The notes beneath the pieces are model-generated. The model saw only the letters and a program-made list of their open reading frames with translations. It searched no databases and was not told the DNA's origin. Below, one piece after another: positions 1 to 6,844 of a stretch of DNA of 9,386 nt. The first letter of the stretch is position 1, and each line of letters starts with the position of its first letter. This stretch comes from Oscillospiraceae bacterium (GTDB taxonomy: Bacteria > Bacillota > Clostridia > Oscillospirales > Ruminococcaceae). The stretch spans positions 1 through 9,386 of the forward strand of contig CAADVD010000003.1 of assembly GCA_900752435.1 (NCBI GenBank), read 5' to 3'. Both the position numbers and the translations under genes were made by a program.

Positions 1-369
1 ATCACCGAGGTTCTGCAAAAATACCCTTACCAGATGTCCGGCGGTCAAAAACAGCGTGTGGCCTGCGCCCGCGCCATCGTCACCAATCCGGCGCTGGTGC
101 TCGCGGATGAACCAACCGGTGCGCTCGACTCCAAAGCCGCACGCCAACTGCTCGAAAGCTTTGAAACGCTCAACAATGAGCTGGGCGCCACCATCTTAAT
201 GGTTACGCATGACGCGTTTACGGCCAGCTACTGTCAGCGCATTCTGTTCATCAAGGACGGCCGGATTTTCAATGAACTGTACCGCGGCTCGGATACGCGC
301 AAAGCCTTCTTCAACCGCATCATTGAAGTGGTGACTCTGCTCGGAGGTGACAACAGCAATGTTCTTTAA
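1..369 (+). CDS. BceA-type ABC transporter ATP-binding protein (3' part)
   Basis: The gene enters from the left edge; 122 codons plus the stop are visible, about half of the usual roughly 250 residues, so Walker A and the Q-loop lie outside. Visible in order are the ABC signature SGGQKQRV (visible residues 13-20), Walker B with the D-loop (ALVLADEPTGALD, 31-43) and the H-loop MVTHD (67-71). All the catalytic elements of this half are intact. It would energise the permease encoded next, which it overlaps by 11 nt (359-369). The LADEPTGALD wording and the partner permease place it in the MacB/BceA-like group that detoxifies or senses bacitracin and related peptides at the membrane. The assignment rests mainly on the partner; the peptide substrate cannot be read from the sequence. 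A BceRS two-component system often lies next to such pairs, but none is in the window. Confidence 0.93.
   Translation: MTEVLQKYPYQMSGGQKQRVACARAIVTNPALVLADEPTGALDSKAARQLLESFETLNNELGATILMVTHDAFTASYCQRILFIKDGRIFNELYRGSDTRKAFFNRIIEVVTLLGGDNSNVL
343..350 (+). promoter_or_regulatory. Ribosome binding site of the BceB-type permease
   Basis: GGAGGTGA lies 8 nt before ATG 359 and inside the last codons of the ATPase gene. It decides the start: the in-frame GTG at 347 overlaps this site and has no ribosome binding site of its own. Confidence 0.85.
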
Positions 370-2386
370 ATTGGCCTTTAAAAATGTAAAAAAGAGCATC
401 AAGGACTTCACCATCTACTTTCTTACTCTCTCCTTTGGCGTGTGCCTGTTCTATCTGTTCAATTCCATTGAAAGTCAGCAGGCCATGCTGGTGATGTCCG
501 AAGACAAACGGCGGATGATGAGCGCACTCACTCAAGCCATTGCCGGTGTATCCGTGTTCATCTCCGTGATTCTGGCATTTCTGATTATCTACGCCAACCG
601 ATTTCTCATCAAGCGGCGCAAAAAAGAGTTGGGCCTTTACATGCTGTTGGGCATGGAAAAGGGCAAAATTTCCCGTATTCTGATTGCAGAAACGCTGTTT
701 ATTGGCATTTTTGCATTGGGCGTGGGACTGCTGGTCGGCATTGTGGCCTCCCAAGGCCTGTCCGTGCTGACCGCCAAGCTATTCAGCGCCAAAATGGATG
801 ATTTTCAATTTGTCTTTTCCGGCAGTGCCTGCGGCAAAACCGTGCTCTACTTCGGCATTATGTTTGTAATCATCATGATTTTCAACAGCGTGTCGGTTTC
901 GCGCTTTAAGCTGATTGACCTGCTGTCCGCCAGCAAAAAGAATGAAACGCTCAAGGTGAAAAATCTCGGTCTGTCCGTGGTGCTGTTTCTGTTGTCGGTC
1001 ATTTGCCTAGGCTTCGCTTACTACATGATTATCAAAAACGGCATGTTGGAAGTCAACTCCGTATTCTGGGGTTCCATTGCGCTGGGCATCATCGGAACGT
1101 TTCTGTTCTTCCTGTCCCTGTCGGGCTTCCTGCTTCGCGTGGTGAAGCTCAACAAAAAATTCTATTACCACGGACTCAACATGTTTGTCCTTCGCCAAAT
1201 CAATTCCAAAATCACCACGACCTTTGTTTCCATGACCGTAATCTGTCTGATGCTGCTGATGGCCATCGGTACACTGTCTGTGGGTGCGGGCTTTGCCCAT
1301 ACGATGAACACCGATTTGGAGCGCGCCACACCTTACGACGTCACGGTGCGCTGCGGCTTTGATTCCCAACGGAATCCACAGCACATTGACTTGGCACAGC
1401 GCTTTCAGGAGGACGGCATTGATTTGGATGCGCTGGCTTCCAGTTACGCACAGATTGACATCTGCGACATTGACGCCAATATGAAAGAATGGTTTACGTA
1501 CGAAGAAGTGTCGTCCACTTATCCCCTCATGGAATCCATGTGGGAAGATGACCAAAGCACCGAATTCGATGCGGTTCGTCTATCCGAATACAACGCAACT
1601 GCCGCACTGCTGGGAGAACCACCGCTCACCTTGGATGAAAATGAATGCGCCATCACCTGCAGTCTTACGGAATTGAACGAACTGTATCAAAAGCGCATCG
1701 ACGAAGGCCGCACGCTGTCCATTGGCGGCCAAGCTTATCAAGTCTATGACAAAGTACTGGATTTCAACTACATGACCGGCGCTGCGGCCAGCAACGCAGG
1801 AACGCTGGTTGTACCGGATGACTTGCTTCCGCCGGATGCGCCGCTGTCCGATTCCTACTTCAACCTTCAGTACAACACCGATGACAAGGAACAGGGCGAT
1901 CAAGCGTGGGACAAGGCCATGGAAATTTATTCCGACAACAATGCGCCATTCTACACTTACTACACCAAATTTGGTATGCAGGAGCAAAACGTCGGCTTGG
2001 GTGCGGCAGTATCCTACTTGGCCATTTACATTGGCGCCGTCTTCCTCATCACCTGTGCGGCCGTGTTGGCGCTTCAACAGCTCAGCGAAAGCTCCGACAA
2101 CGTGGAACGTTACGCTCTCCTGCGCAAAATCGGCGTGGAGGAAAAGCTCATCAACCGCTCCGTGTTTCATCAAATTCTCATTTACTTTTTAATGCCACTC
2201 CTCTTGGCGATTGTGCATTCCGTGGTGGGCATCTCCGTTGCCAACAACATTTTAAAAAGCTTCGGCCAGTTGAACGCACTCAACAGCATTGTTTCGTGTG
2301 CGCTGGTGCTGTTGGTGATTTACGGCGCTTATCTGCTTGCCACCTATCTGGGAAGCAAGTCCATGCTAAAAGACAAACGGACGTAA
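359..2386 (+). CDS. BceB-type FtsX-family ABC permease
   Basis: Membrane subunit of a bacitracin/antimicrobial-peptide resistance or sensing ABC transporter. It has 675 residues from ATG 359, close to the family's usual size of about 650. The N-terminus MFFKLAFKNVKKSIKDFTIYFLTLSFG is typical of BceB proteins. Hydrophobic segments suggest ten membrane helices: about 15-34, 57-80, 107-138, 160-180, 203-226, 235-262 and 287-312, then 545-575, 603-628 and 641-664. Between helices 7 and 8 lies a hydrophilic, acidic domain of about 225 residues (about 316-542). In this family that extracellular domain faces the peptide and signals to a partner histidine kinase. FtsX-type cytoplasmic motifs are seen after helix 2 (KKELGLYMLLGMEKGKI) and after helix 8 (RYALLRKIGVEEKLI). 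The gene is coupled to the ATPase gene by the overlap and is followed by a terminator. The family is certain; the substrate is unknown. Confidence 0.93.
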   Translation: MFFKLAFKNVKKSIKDFTIYFLTLSFGVCLFYLFNSIESQQAMLVMSEDKRRMMSALTQAIAGVSVFISVILAFLIIYANRFLIKRRKKELGLYMLLGMEKGKISRILIAETLFIGIFALGVGLLVGIVASQGLSVLTAKLFSAKMDDFQFVFSGSACGKTVLYFGIMFVIIMIFNSVSVSRFKLIDLLSASKKNETLKVKNLGLSVVLFLLSVICLGFAYYMIIKNGMLEVNSVFWGSIALGIIGTFLFFLSLSGFLLRVVKLNKKFYYHGLNMFVLRQINSKITTTFVSMTVICLMLLMAIGTLSVGAGFAHTMNTDLERATPYDVTVRCGFDSQRNPQHIDLAQRFQEDGIDLDALASSYAQIDICDIDANMKEWFTYEEVSSTYPLMESMWEDDQSTEFDAVRLSEYNATAALLGEPPLTLDENECAITCSLTELNELYQKRIDEGRTLSIGGQAYQVYDKVLDFNYMTGAAASNAGTLVVPDDLLPPDAPLSDSYFNLQYNTDDKEQGDQAWDKAMEIYSDNNAPFYTYYTKFGMQEQNVGLGAAVSYLAIYIGAVFLITCAAVLALQQLSESSDNVERYALLRKIGVEEKLINRSVFHQILIYFLMPLLLAIVHSVVGISVANNILKSFGQLNALNSIVSCALVLLVIYGAYLLATYLGSKSMLKDKRT

Positions 2387-2413
2387 GGTCTATAAACCAT
2401 CTTTTGAAAAACG

Positions 2414-2458
2414 AATCCCCGAAAGCCGCACAAAAACGTGCAGCTTTCGGGGATTTTT
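2414..2458. terminator. Rho-independent terminator, probably bidirectional
   Basis: A 13-bp perfect stem pairs AATCCCCGAAAGC (2414-2426) with GCTTTCGGGGATT (2443-2455). It is extended inward by GCAC/GTGC around an A-rich loop. On the plus strand the stem runs into TTTTT, just after the BceB stop. Read on the minus strand it is followed by CGTTTTTC, so it can also end the convergent dehydrogenase transcript (stop at 2513). The rest of the 2387-2512 gap holds nothing else recognisable. Confidence 0.9.
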
Positions 2459-2512
2459 GCGGGTAATGTAAAAGGACTTTCTCAAAGCGTCAAACGCCCT
2501 TCCCTGCTGTCA

Positions 2513-3547
2513 TCAATCCAGATACATCTGCATGGGGTAAGCCAGATACTCCACGGCATCCATTTTTTCAACGGTGTAGTAACCCGGAGGCGCGCAGAGA
2601 ACCTTGGGAATCCGGTTGACAATGGTGGCGCAAGTGTGCTCTACGGTAGCCGGTTTCTGCACAAAGAAGGTGGTATCCGGTTCACCGATGATTTTCCAGT
2701 CGCACATATCGCCGTCATCCGGTCCATAGACCTTGCCGATGCACTGCGTTTCGATGATTGGGCCTTGGAACGTTTCCGTGGTAACCACCGCGCTCATGCC
2801 GATGCAGTTGCCTTTTGGAATGGTCGCACCCAAGGTGGCGGAATACAAATCCTTGTCGTAAAAATACGGTACGCATTTTTGCGTTTGCGATTTGATGGTC
2901 CAGCCCATTTTGGAGCACAGGGCTTCGTTGGAGTTCCAAACATAAGACGGTTCGAGCGTTTCCGGATGCGCGATCTGCGCTTCAAATTCCTCCGGCGTCA
3001 AGCCCGCGCCGTGCGCTTTCGCCAATGCCAGACCATAGTCTTCCACGTTGTAGCTGACCGCGCCTTCGATACGGTCAATGCGATGTACACCGCCGGCAAC
3101 CGCCGCAATCATGTTGATCCAATAGATGTCCTGCATTCCGGAACCGGCGATGGTACAGCCGTTTTCTTTCGCGAGGAGATCCAATTTATTGGTGATGGAG
3201 GAAGCGGTTGTCCACGGATAAATTGCTTCCTCACAGGTGGTAATCACATTGATGCCGCGGCTGACGATTTTTTCAAAATGCTCATAGCAGTCGCTCATAA
3301 AGCTAAACAGCGTCACTACGGCAATGTCCGCATCGCATTCATCCAGCACCGCGTCTGCATCGTCGCGGATGGTAACCCCGAGCTTCACGCCAAGCTCCGC
3401 CCAGTCGCCCACATCCATGCCGACCACGTCCGGATTCACGTCAATCGCACCGACGATTTCCGCACCTTTTTCATACAGATAGCGCAGGGTATATTTGGAC
3501 ATTTTACCGCAGCCATACTGTACCACACGAATTTTCTCTTTGAACAT
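2513..3547 (-). CDS. NAD(P)-dependent dehydrogenase, 2,4-diaminopentanoate dehydrogenase-like
   Basis: 344 residues from ATG 3547, with AAGAGGGA (3553-3560) as ribosome binding site and tandem TGA TGA stops. The N-terminal Rossmann fold shows the nucleotide-binding turn YGCGKM (11-16), and strand 2 ends in AIDVNPDVVG with an Asp at 36, which favours NAD(H) by the usual rule. The C-terminal part carries GSGMQDIYWINMI (about 136-148) and ends in IPKVLCAPPGYYTVEKM, as in the amine dehydrogenases related to 2,4-diaminopentanoate dehydrogenase of clostridial ornithine fermentation. The length also fits that family. Automated annotation often calls these proteins dihydrodipicolinate reductase, but the DapB catalytic motifs are absent. 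The true substrate is uncertain: no other ornithine-pathway gene is nearby, and the neighbours are a sugar-type kinase and its regulator. It is transcribed from its own promoter and ends at the shared terminator. Confidence 0.78.
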   Translation of the reverse strand: MFKEKIRVVQYGCGKMSKYTLRYLYEKGAEIVGAIDVNPDVVGMDVGDWAELGVKLGVTIRDDADAVLDECDADIAVVTLFSFMSDCYEHFEKIVSRGINVITTCEEAIYPWTTASSITNKLDLLAKENGCTIAGSGMQDIYWINMIAAVAGGVHRIDRIEGAVSYNVEDYGLALAKAHGAGLTPEEFEAQIAHPETLEPSYVWNSNEALCSKMGWTIKSQTQKCVPYFYDKDLYSATLGATIPKGNCIGMSAVVTTETFQGPIIETQCIGKVYGPDDGDMCDWKIIGEPDTTFFVQKPATVEHTCATIVNRIPKVLCAPPGYYTVEKMDAVEYLAYPMQMYLD

Positions 3548-3594
3548 CGCAATCCCTCTTTTCTGTTTTAAATCAGATAGTTTGCATAAATATT

Positions 3595-3622
3595 ATGAAC
3601 AATTTTATTATAAACTATTCAT
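3595..3622. promoter_or_regulatory. Candidate operator: imperfect 28-bp palindrome over the -10 box
   Basis: The outer arms are ATGAACAATTT (3595-3605) and, on the other side, AAACTATTCAT (3612-3622). They pair at 9 of 11 positions and enclose the -10 hexamer of the dehydrogenase promoter. A protein bound here would block RNA polymerase. The TrmB-type regulator encoded just upstream is the natural candidate; that link is inference, and part of the symmetry could come from AT-rich composition. Confidence 0.45.
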
Positions 3623-3635
3623 TCAAAACAATCAA
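3607..3635 (-). promoter_or_regulatory. Sigma-A-type promoter of the dehydrogenase gene
   Basis: On the minus strand, -35 TTGATT (3635-3630) and a perfect -10 TATAAT (3612-3607) are separated by 17 nt in an AT-rich gap. The start codon lies about 60 nt downstream. The gene can therefore be expressed independently of the kinase/regulator transcript. Confidence 0.75.
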
Positions 3636-3696
3636 GCATAAAGTTTTGAAGAAATTGTAAAGCATATTGGTGATTTTTCCCAAGTATTCAAAGCCA

Positions 3697-4503
3697 TTAC
3701 TTCTGTTTGGGCGGTGCAGACCGTTCAAATACCGTGTGCACGCGAATGTCGTCGTCAAACAACGCAGAACCATAACGGTCGCGAAGCCTGAGCAAATAGA
3801 TGTCGTTGTGGATGTGTTCGCTCACTAAGGAAACCATCAGCGGATTGTTGGTCACCATGCCCAGCCAAGTGCCGCGCTCTTTGTCGGCATCCGCAACCAG
3901 CGTTTGCGTGCCGTCCACAACCGCCATCAAACGGGAGGGCGGCGCATCCTTTGCGCAGGCGCGGTGATGGGAATAGTATTCCACCTCCAATCCATCCATA
4001 TTCAGCTCCTGAAAGGAAAAGACAAGGACACGAACGCCTTTTTGATGAAGTTTGGCAAATTCCGGCTCAAAACAATGCAGATCAAAATCGGCATTGAGAT
4101 AGACCTCCGACTGTGCTTGCCGAAGCAGTTCTTTGGTCTTGAAAATTGCCGTGTCCAATCCGCTGAAGTTTAAGAAGCGTTCTTCCTTTTGCGCATGAAA
4201 CAGCTTTGCGAGTTCTGCGGCGGCTTTTTGGGCGGTTTGCTTGTAGGCGTCTTGCAGTTTGGGAAAAAGAACGGCCGGATTTTCTGCCGTATACGTGGAG
4301 GATTTGTCCGACAGGCGCAGAACAACGCCCTTTTCATACAAATGCTCCAGTGCGTTGTAGATGGACGGACGGGAAAGCTGGATGGTTTTGGCAAGCTGAT
4401 AGCCGGATTGTGCGCCGTGTTCCAGCAGAGAAAGATAAATTTGCGCTTCCAGCGAGGTGAAGTTTAGGTTCTCAAGGCAGGCAAGCAATTCGTGTTTATC
4501 CAT
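3697..4503 (-). CDS. TrmB-family transcriptional regulator
   Basis: 268 residues. The N-terminal winged helix-turn-helix (about 10-70) reads LNFTSLEAQIYLSLLEHGAQSG, then the recognition region YQLAKTIQLSRPSIYNALEHL (35-55) and the wing KGVVLRLSDKSSTYTAENP. This is the classic TrmB pattern of 'one gene, one winged helix, Tyr-rich wing'. A helical linker (about 78-106) is followed by a phospholipase-D-like regulatory domain (about 108-245) without the HKD catalytic motif. In this family that domain binds a small effector, usually a sugar. The start ATG 4503 overlaps the kinase stop (ATGGATAA, 8 nt), and AGGGGAGG 6 nt upstream lies inside the kinase gene, so translation is coupled. It probably controls the kinase promoter, the downstream dehydrogenase promoter, or both. 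The family is well supported; effector and targets are inferred. Confidence 0.9.
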   Translation of the reverse strand: MDKHELLACLENLNFTSLEAQIYLSLLEHGAQSGYQLAKTIQLSRPSIYNALEHLYEKGVVLRLSDKSSTYTAENPAVLFPKLQDAYKQTAQKAAAELAKLFHAQKEERFLNFSGLDTAIFKTKELLRQAQSEVYLNADFDLHCFEPEFAKLHQKGVRVLVFSFQELNMDGLEVEYYSHHRACAKDAPPSRLMAVVDGTQTLVADADKERGTWLGMVTNNPLMVSLVSEHIHNDIYLLRLRDRYGSALFDDDIRVHTVFERSAPPKQK

Positions 4504-5422
4504 GCTGTTCCTCCCCTTTCAGCAATTTGGCATACCACGCTTCCAGCTCTGGTTCTGTTAGAAAACCCTGTGCCGCACCGCTGACACCGATTTTGTAGGA
4601 GGCAAAAAGCATGGCTTTTTTCAGCGACTCATAGGGATTGCCGCTTTGCGCGTAAAAGTGGACAAACGCCGCAAACAGCGCATCCCCTGCACCGACGGTG
4701 TTCACCACCGGACGCGTGTACACTGCCGGAAAGCGCCCCATAAACTGGTCAGCTTTAACATAGAGCAACGCGCCTTCCCCGCCTAAGCCCACAACGATGA
4801 TGTCGTTGCCATAAATACCAGCTAGTTTTTGCACAAAGGGTTCCGGCGCTTCTGGCAGATTGCTGTCACTGAGAAACAGCACATCGGCGTGGCGCATAAA
4901 ATCGGCATTGTAAGGGTCGTACAAGTCGCTCAGCACCTGCACATCCGTCGCAATGTGCTTGCCCAGCTCTTTGGCAAGCGGCAATAAGGCGCGCGAAAAG
5001 TTGATGTTACACAGACAAACCCAGCCACAGTCTGCAACCGCTTGACGAAACATTTCCGTCGGATAGGTACGGTCTTGGATATCCTTGAGGTCACAGTAAA
5101 TTTGGCGGCGGCCGTCGGCATCGTAAAGGATGGCGCTTTGGGCGCTTTCGCGGAGTTCTGGGAGCAGATAACGGCTGTCCAAGCCGTGCTGTTCCACCGT
5201 TTGGCGAATGGTGCTTCCGGCGGCATCCTGTCCGACGAGAGACAATAAACGAACATCGTCACCCAACTGATGCAGGGCAAACGCCAGATTCAAGCCAACG
5301 CCTGCTGGGTTTTGCTGAATGCCAAAAAAGGAATAGTGTATGGGCGTGTAGTCGATGGGAAAGGCCTCTACTTGGATATTGGTTTCGACATTGACAAGGC
5401 CGGAGATGAGAATGGAAGACAT
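4496..5422 (-). CDS. PfkB-family carbohydrate/nucleoside kinase
   Basis: 308 residues from ATG 5422, chosen because AAAAGGAG stands 8 nt upstream. An in-frame ATG at 5443 would add seven residues (MIKGAVI) but has no ribosome binding site. The PfkB fold is shown by the N-terminal glycine strand and sugar-binding stretch NPAGVGLNLAFALHQLG (38-54), SLVGQDAAG (61-69), the nucleotide-site strand VVGLGGEGALLYV (210-222) and the C-terminal signature NTVGAGDALFAAF (241-253). GAGD (244-247) supplies the anion hole and the catalytic Asp247. The enzyme should phosphorylate a sugar, nucleoside or similar alcohol with ATP in the cytoplasm; the substrate is not recognisable. The usual GG before the N-terminal Asn is replaced by AGVG, and the start GLVNVETNIQVEAFPI resembles a clostridial subgroup of PfkB kinases of unknown substrate. 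It heads a two-gene unit with the TrmB regulator. Confidence 0.92.
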   Translation of the reverse strand: MSSILISGLVNVETNIQVEAFPIDYTPIHYSFFGIQQNPAGVGLNLAFALHQLGDDVRLLSLVGQDAAGSTIRQTVEQHGLDSRYLLPELRESAQSAILYDADGRRQIYCDLKDIQDRTYPTEMFRQAVADCGWVCLCNINFSRALLPLAKELGKHIATDVQVLSDLYDPYNADFMRHADVLFLSDSNLPEAPEPFVQKLAGIYGNDIIVVGLGGEGALLYVKADQFMGRFPAVYTRPVVNTVGAGDALFAAFVHFYAQSGNPYESLKKAMLFASYKIGVSGAAQGFLTEPELEAWYAKLLKGEEQHG

Positions 5423-5430
5423 TATGACAG

Positions 5431-5438
5431 CTCCTTTT
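5431..5438 (-). promoter_or_regulatory. Ribosome binding site of the kinase gene
   Basis: AAAAGGAG on the minus strand, 8 nt before ATG 5422. It fixes the start at 5422 rather than at the ATG at 5443, which lies upstream of this site. Confidence 0.85.
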
Positions 5439-5442
5439 ATCA

Positions 5443-5459
5443 TTGTATTTTTTATACAA
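5443..5459. promoter_or_regulatory. Candidate operator: 17-bp inverted repeat TTGTAT-N5-ATACAA
   Basis: Perfect 6-bp arms, TTGTAT (5443-5448) and ATACAA (5454-5459), flank five T residues (plus strand). The site sits 2 nt downstream of the kinase -10 box, across the expected transcription start, a usual place for a repressor. The TrmB-type protein of the same operon is the likely ligand (autoregulation, inferred). The arms differ from those of the 3595-3622 palindrome. A weak RNA hairpin is the other reading. Confidence 0.5.
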
Positions 5460-5461
5460 CG

Positions 5462-5490
5462 ATTATAGCAAGAATTTTTGGAAAACGCAA
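5462..5490 (-). promoter_or_regulatory. Promoter of the kinase-regulator operon
   Basis: On the minus strand, -10 TATAAT (5467-5462) is preceded by TGC, an extended -10 element. The -35 TTGCGT (5490-5485) lies at 17-nt spacing. The leader to ATG 5422 is about 35 nt and contains the inverted repeat at 5443-5459. Confidence 0.78.
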
Positions 5491-5531
5491 ATTAAAAATT
5501 ATAAAAGAAATTAGAACAATGGGTGCAAAGC

Positions 5532-5583
5532 AAAATGCCCTCAGCAAGCATCTTAAATTTTGATACTTGACTGAGAGCATTTT
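5532..5583. terminator. Long stem-loop terminator ending the ABC transporter operon
   Basis: An interrupted stem of about 19 paired bases: AAAATGC (5532-5538) with GCATTTT (5577-5583), CTCAG with CTGAG, CAAG with CTTG, and ATC with GAT, broken by two mismatches and one bulge around a 9-nt loop TTAAATTTT. It lies 12 nt beyond the last stop of the minus-strand operon, with TTTTGCTTT following on that strand. On the plus strand it runs into a longer T tract although no plus-strand gene precedes it. It insulates the kinase promoter from the operon upstream. Confidence 0.8.
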
Positions 5584-5595
5584 TTGTTGTTTTGA

Positions 5596-6165
5596 TCATG
5601 ATTCTCTAACATGAACAACTTTTCTTTCCGGATAAGTCTGCAACACGCAGTCCACTGGCGCTGTATCAACGTATTTCCAGTTATCTGCCAACTGAACGTC
5701 ACGGAAAAAATACGGAAGATTGATTTCCGTTTTTTCATTTGGTTCCAGTTCCAAAAAAGGGCTTTGATCATCCGAATTAAACAAAGAAAATTTCATTGAA
5801 TCCGATGTAAGGGTCAAATTAAAAATACGAAGTGCTATCAAATAACTTTCCAACGTCTGAATTTCATTCGTTGGATTTTCCACTTCCACCGTCACGATGC
5901 CAATTCGCTCCTCGCCCGTTTGCCTCTCATAGCTCTCTGGATCCACATGATAGGCGTTCAAGATGGAATCCACTTCACCAAATTGAAAATCTGTCACCGT
6001 TACCAGGCAGTTCTTCAATTCAACGGCTTCCTTCATGCTGTAAGTACTGATTGGGATATTGCCGTACTCCGCATTTACCTGATAAATGCGCAACCCGCAA
6101 AAAATCCCCAATGCAATGAACACCAGCACGATAAGAATTCTGTACCATTTTTTCCTTTTAGTCAT
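5596..6165 (-). CDS. Single-pass membrane-anchored extracytoplasmic protein of the ABC locus
   Basis: 189 residues from ATG 6165, which has GAGGAG 7 nt upstream. A longer frame from 6192 adds nine residues but lacks such a site. The ATG overlaps the ATPase stop by 8 nt (ATGACTAA), so the two are translationally coupled. A basic start, MTKRKKWYR, is followed by one hydrophobic helix (about 9-27) without a lipobox or clear cleavage site; the remaining 160 residues should face outward. They look all-beta. A segment that looks like an immunoglobulin-like strand pair of the DUF4352 kind (IGIVTVEVENPTNEIQTLESYLIALR, 88-113) is followed by LELEPNEKTEINLPYFF (138-154). I do not recognise a named family; it may belong to one of the Pfam DUFs found beside clostridial ABC exporters. 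As last gene of the operon it is probably an accessory, perhaps peptide-binding, subunit. Confidence 0.8.
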   Translation of the reverse strand: MTKRKKWYRILIVLVFIALGIFCGLRIYQVNAEYGNIPISTYSMKEAVELKNCLVTVTDFQFGEVDSILNAYHVDPESYERQTGEERIGIVTVEVENPTNEIQTLESYLIALRIFNLTLTSDSMKFSLFNSDDQSPFLELEPNEKTEINLPYFFRDVQLADNWKYVDTAPVDCVLQTYPERKVVHVRES

Positions 6166-6829
6166 GTTCCATCTCCTCGCTGGGCGCAACATGTCCCGTA
6201 ATCTTGCCGTTTTCCATCAGATAGATTTCATCCGCCAACATATCCAATTCCTCTTTGTCGTGACAAGCCAAAATAATCAGACAGCCATCCTCTTTCAGCT
6301 CATGCAAAATATCCCGTACCAGAACAACACCGTTTTCATCCAACGCATTGATGGGTTCATCCAATATCACCAAATCCGGATGCTCCATAATAGCCGCTGC
6401 AATCCCCAGCCGCTGTTTCATACCCAACGAATATTTGCGGTATTTCCGCTTATCGTCTGGATCCAAGCCCACCTTCTGAATGGCCTGCCGCACCTGCTCC
6501 TCTCCAATGTTTTTCTGAATATCGGCCAAAATTTTTAAATTTTTCAATCCGGTATAGCCGCCGATAAAAGAGGGGTTTTCAATCAACGCACCCACGCTTT
6601 TGGGAAAAGAAATCGTTTTCCCCAGCGTTTCCCCGTCAATCACAATGCTTCCCTCGGTTAGAAAAATCAAGCCGCAAATCGCTCGCATCAGCATGGTTTT
6701 TCCGCAGCCGTTTTTTCCGCGCAGACCATAGATTTTCCCGGACTCAAAGTGCAGACTGATGTGATCCAGAACGGTATTGCCCTGAATCGTTTTCGTCGCA
6801 CCATTGATTTCAAGTACATGCTTGTTCAT
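6158..6829 (-). CDS. ABC transporter ATP-binding protein, LanF/BcrA-like
   Basis: 223 residues, a single complete nucleotide-binding domain of the size usual for LanF/BcrA proteins. Walker A is GKNGCGKT (38-45), the signature YSLGMKQRLG (133-142), Walker B LVILDEP (153-159), the D-loop NALDENG (161-167) and the H-loop ACHD (188-191). All catalytic residues are present. In the Q-loop position the sequence is GALIENPSFIGGYTGLKNL (80-98), with Glu84 instead of Gln. This Glu-loop is described for lantibiotic self-protection ATPases such as NukF and is also written this way in BcrA-like exporters. The protein should drive the two permeases encoded 15 nt and further upstream, expelling a peptide or lipid-II-binding compound from the membrane. 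AAAAGGA before ATG 6829 supports the start. The family is firm; the cargo is unknown. Confidence 0.92.
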   Translation of the reverse strand: MNKHVLEINGATKTIQGNTVLDHISLHFESGKIYGLRGKNGCGKTMLMRAICGLIFLTEGSIVIDGETLGKTISFPKSVGALIENPSFIGGYTGLKNLKILADIQKNIGEEQVRQAIQKVGLDPDDKRKYRKYSLGMKQRLGIAAAIMEHPDLVILDEPINALDENGVVLVRDILHELKEDGCLIILACHDKEELDMLADEIYLMENGKITGHVAPSEEMEHD

Positions 6830-6844
6830 TCTGCCATTCCTTTT

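Noticed and set aside
1007..2173. Two long minus-strand open frames (1007-1555 and 1580-2173) opposite the BceB-type permease
   Set aside because: They mirror the codon bias of the permease gene, whose sense frame is a clear family member. Their products are His/Gln-rich without domains or start signals.
2513..3547. Dihydrodipicolinate reductase (DapB) for the Rossmann dehydrogenase
   Set aside because: The DapB catalytic E-x-H-H-x-x-K-x-D-x-P-S-G-T-A region is absent, and the length and the C-terminal CAPPGYYTVEKM pattern fit the diaminopentanoate dehydrogenase group.
2438..3571. A 377-codon open frame on the plus strand opposite the dehydrogenase gene
   Set aside because: It is the exact antisense of a gene with intact Rossmann and family motifs, begins inside the terminator stem, has no ribosome binding site, and its product is rich in His, Arg and Phe with no recognisable domain.
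3636..3696. Terminator between the regulator and dehydrogenase genes
   Set aside because: Only a 4-bp stem (TTGG/CCAA) around an A-rich loop is present, with no adequate T tract. Read-through from regulator to dehydrogenase remains possible.
3697..4503. Phospholipase D activity in the C-terminal domain of the regulator
   Set aside because: The only near match, HHRACAKD, does not follow H-x-K-x4-D. In TrmB proteins the PLD-like domain is a ligand sensor.
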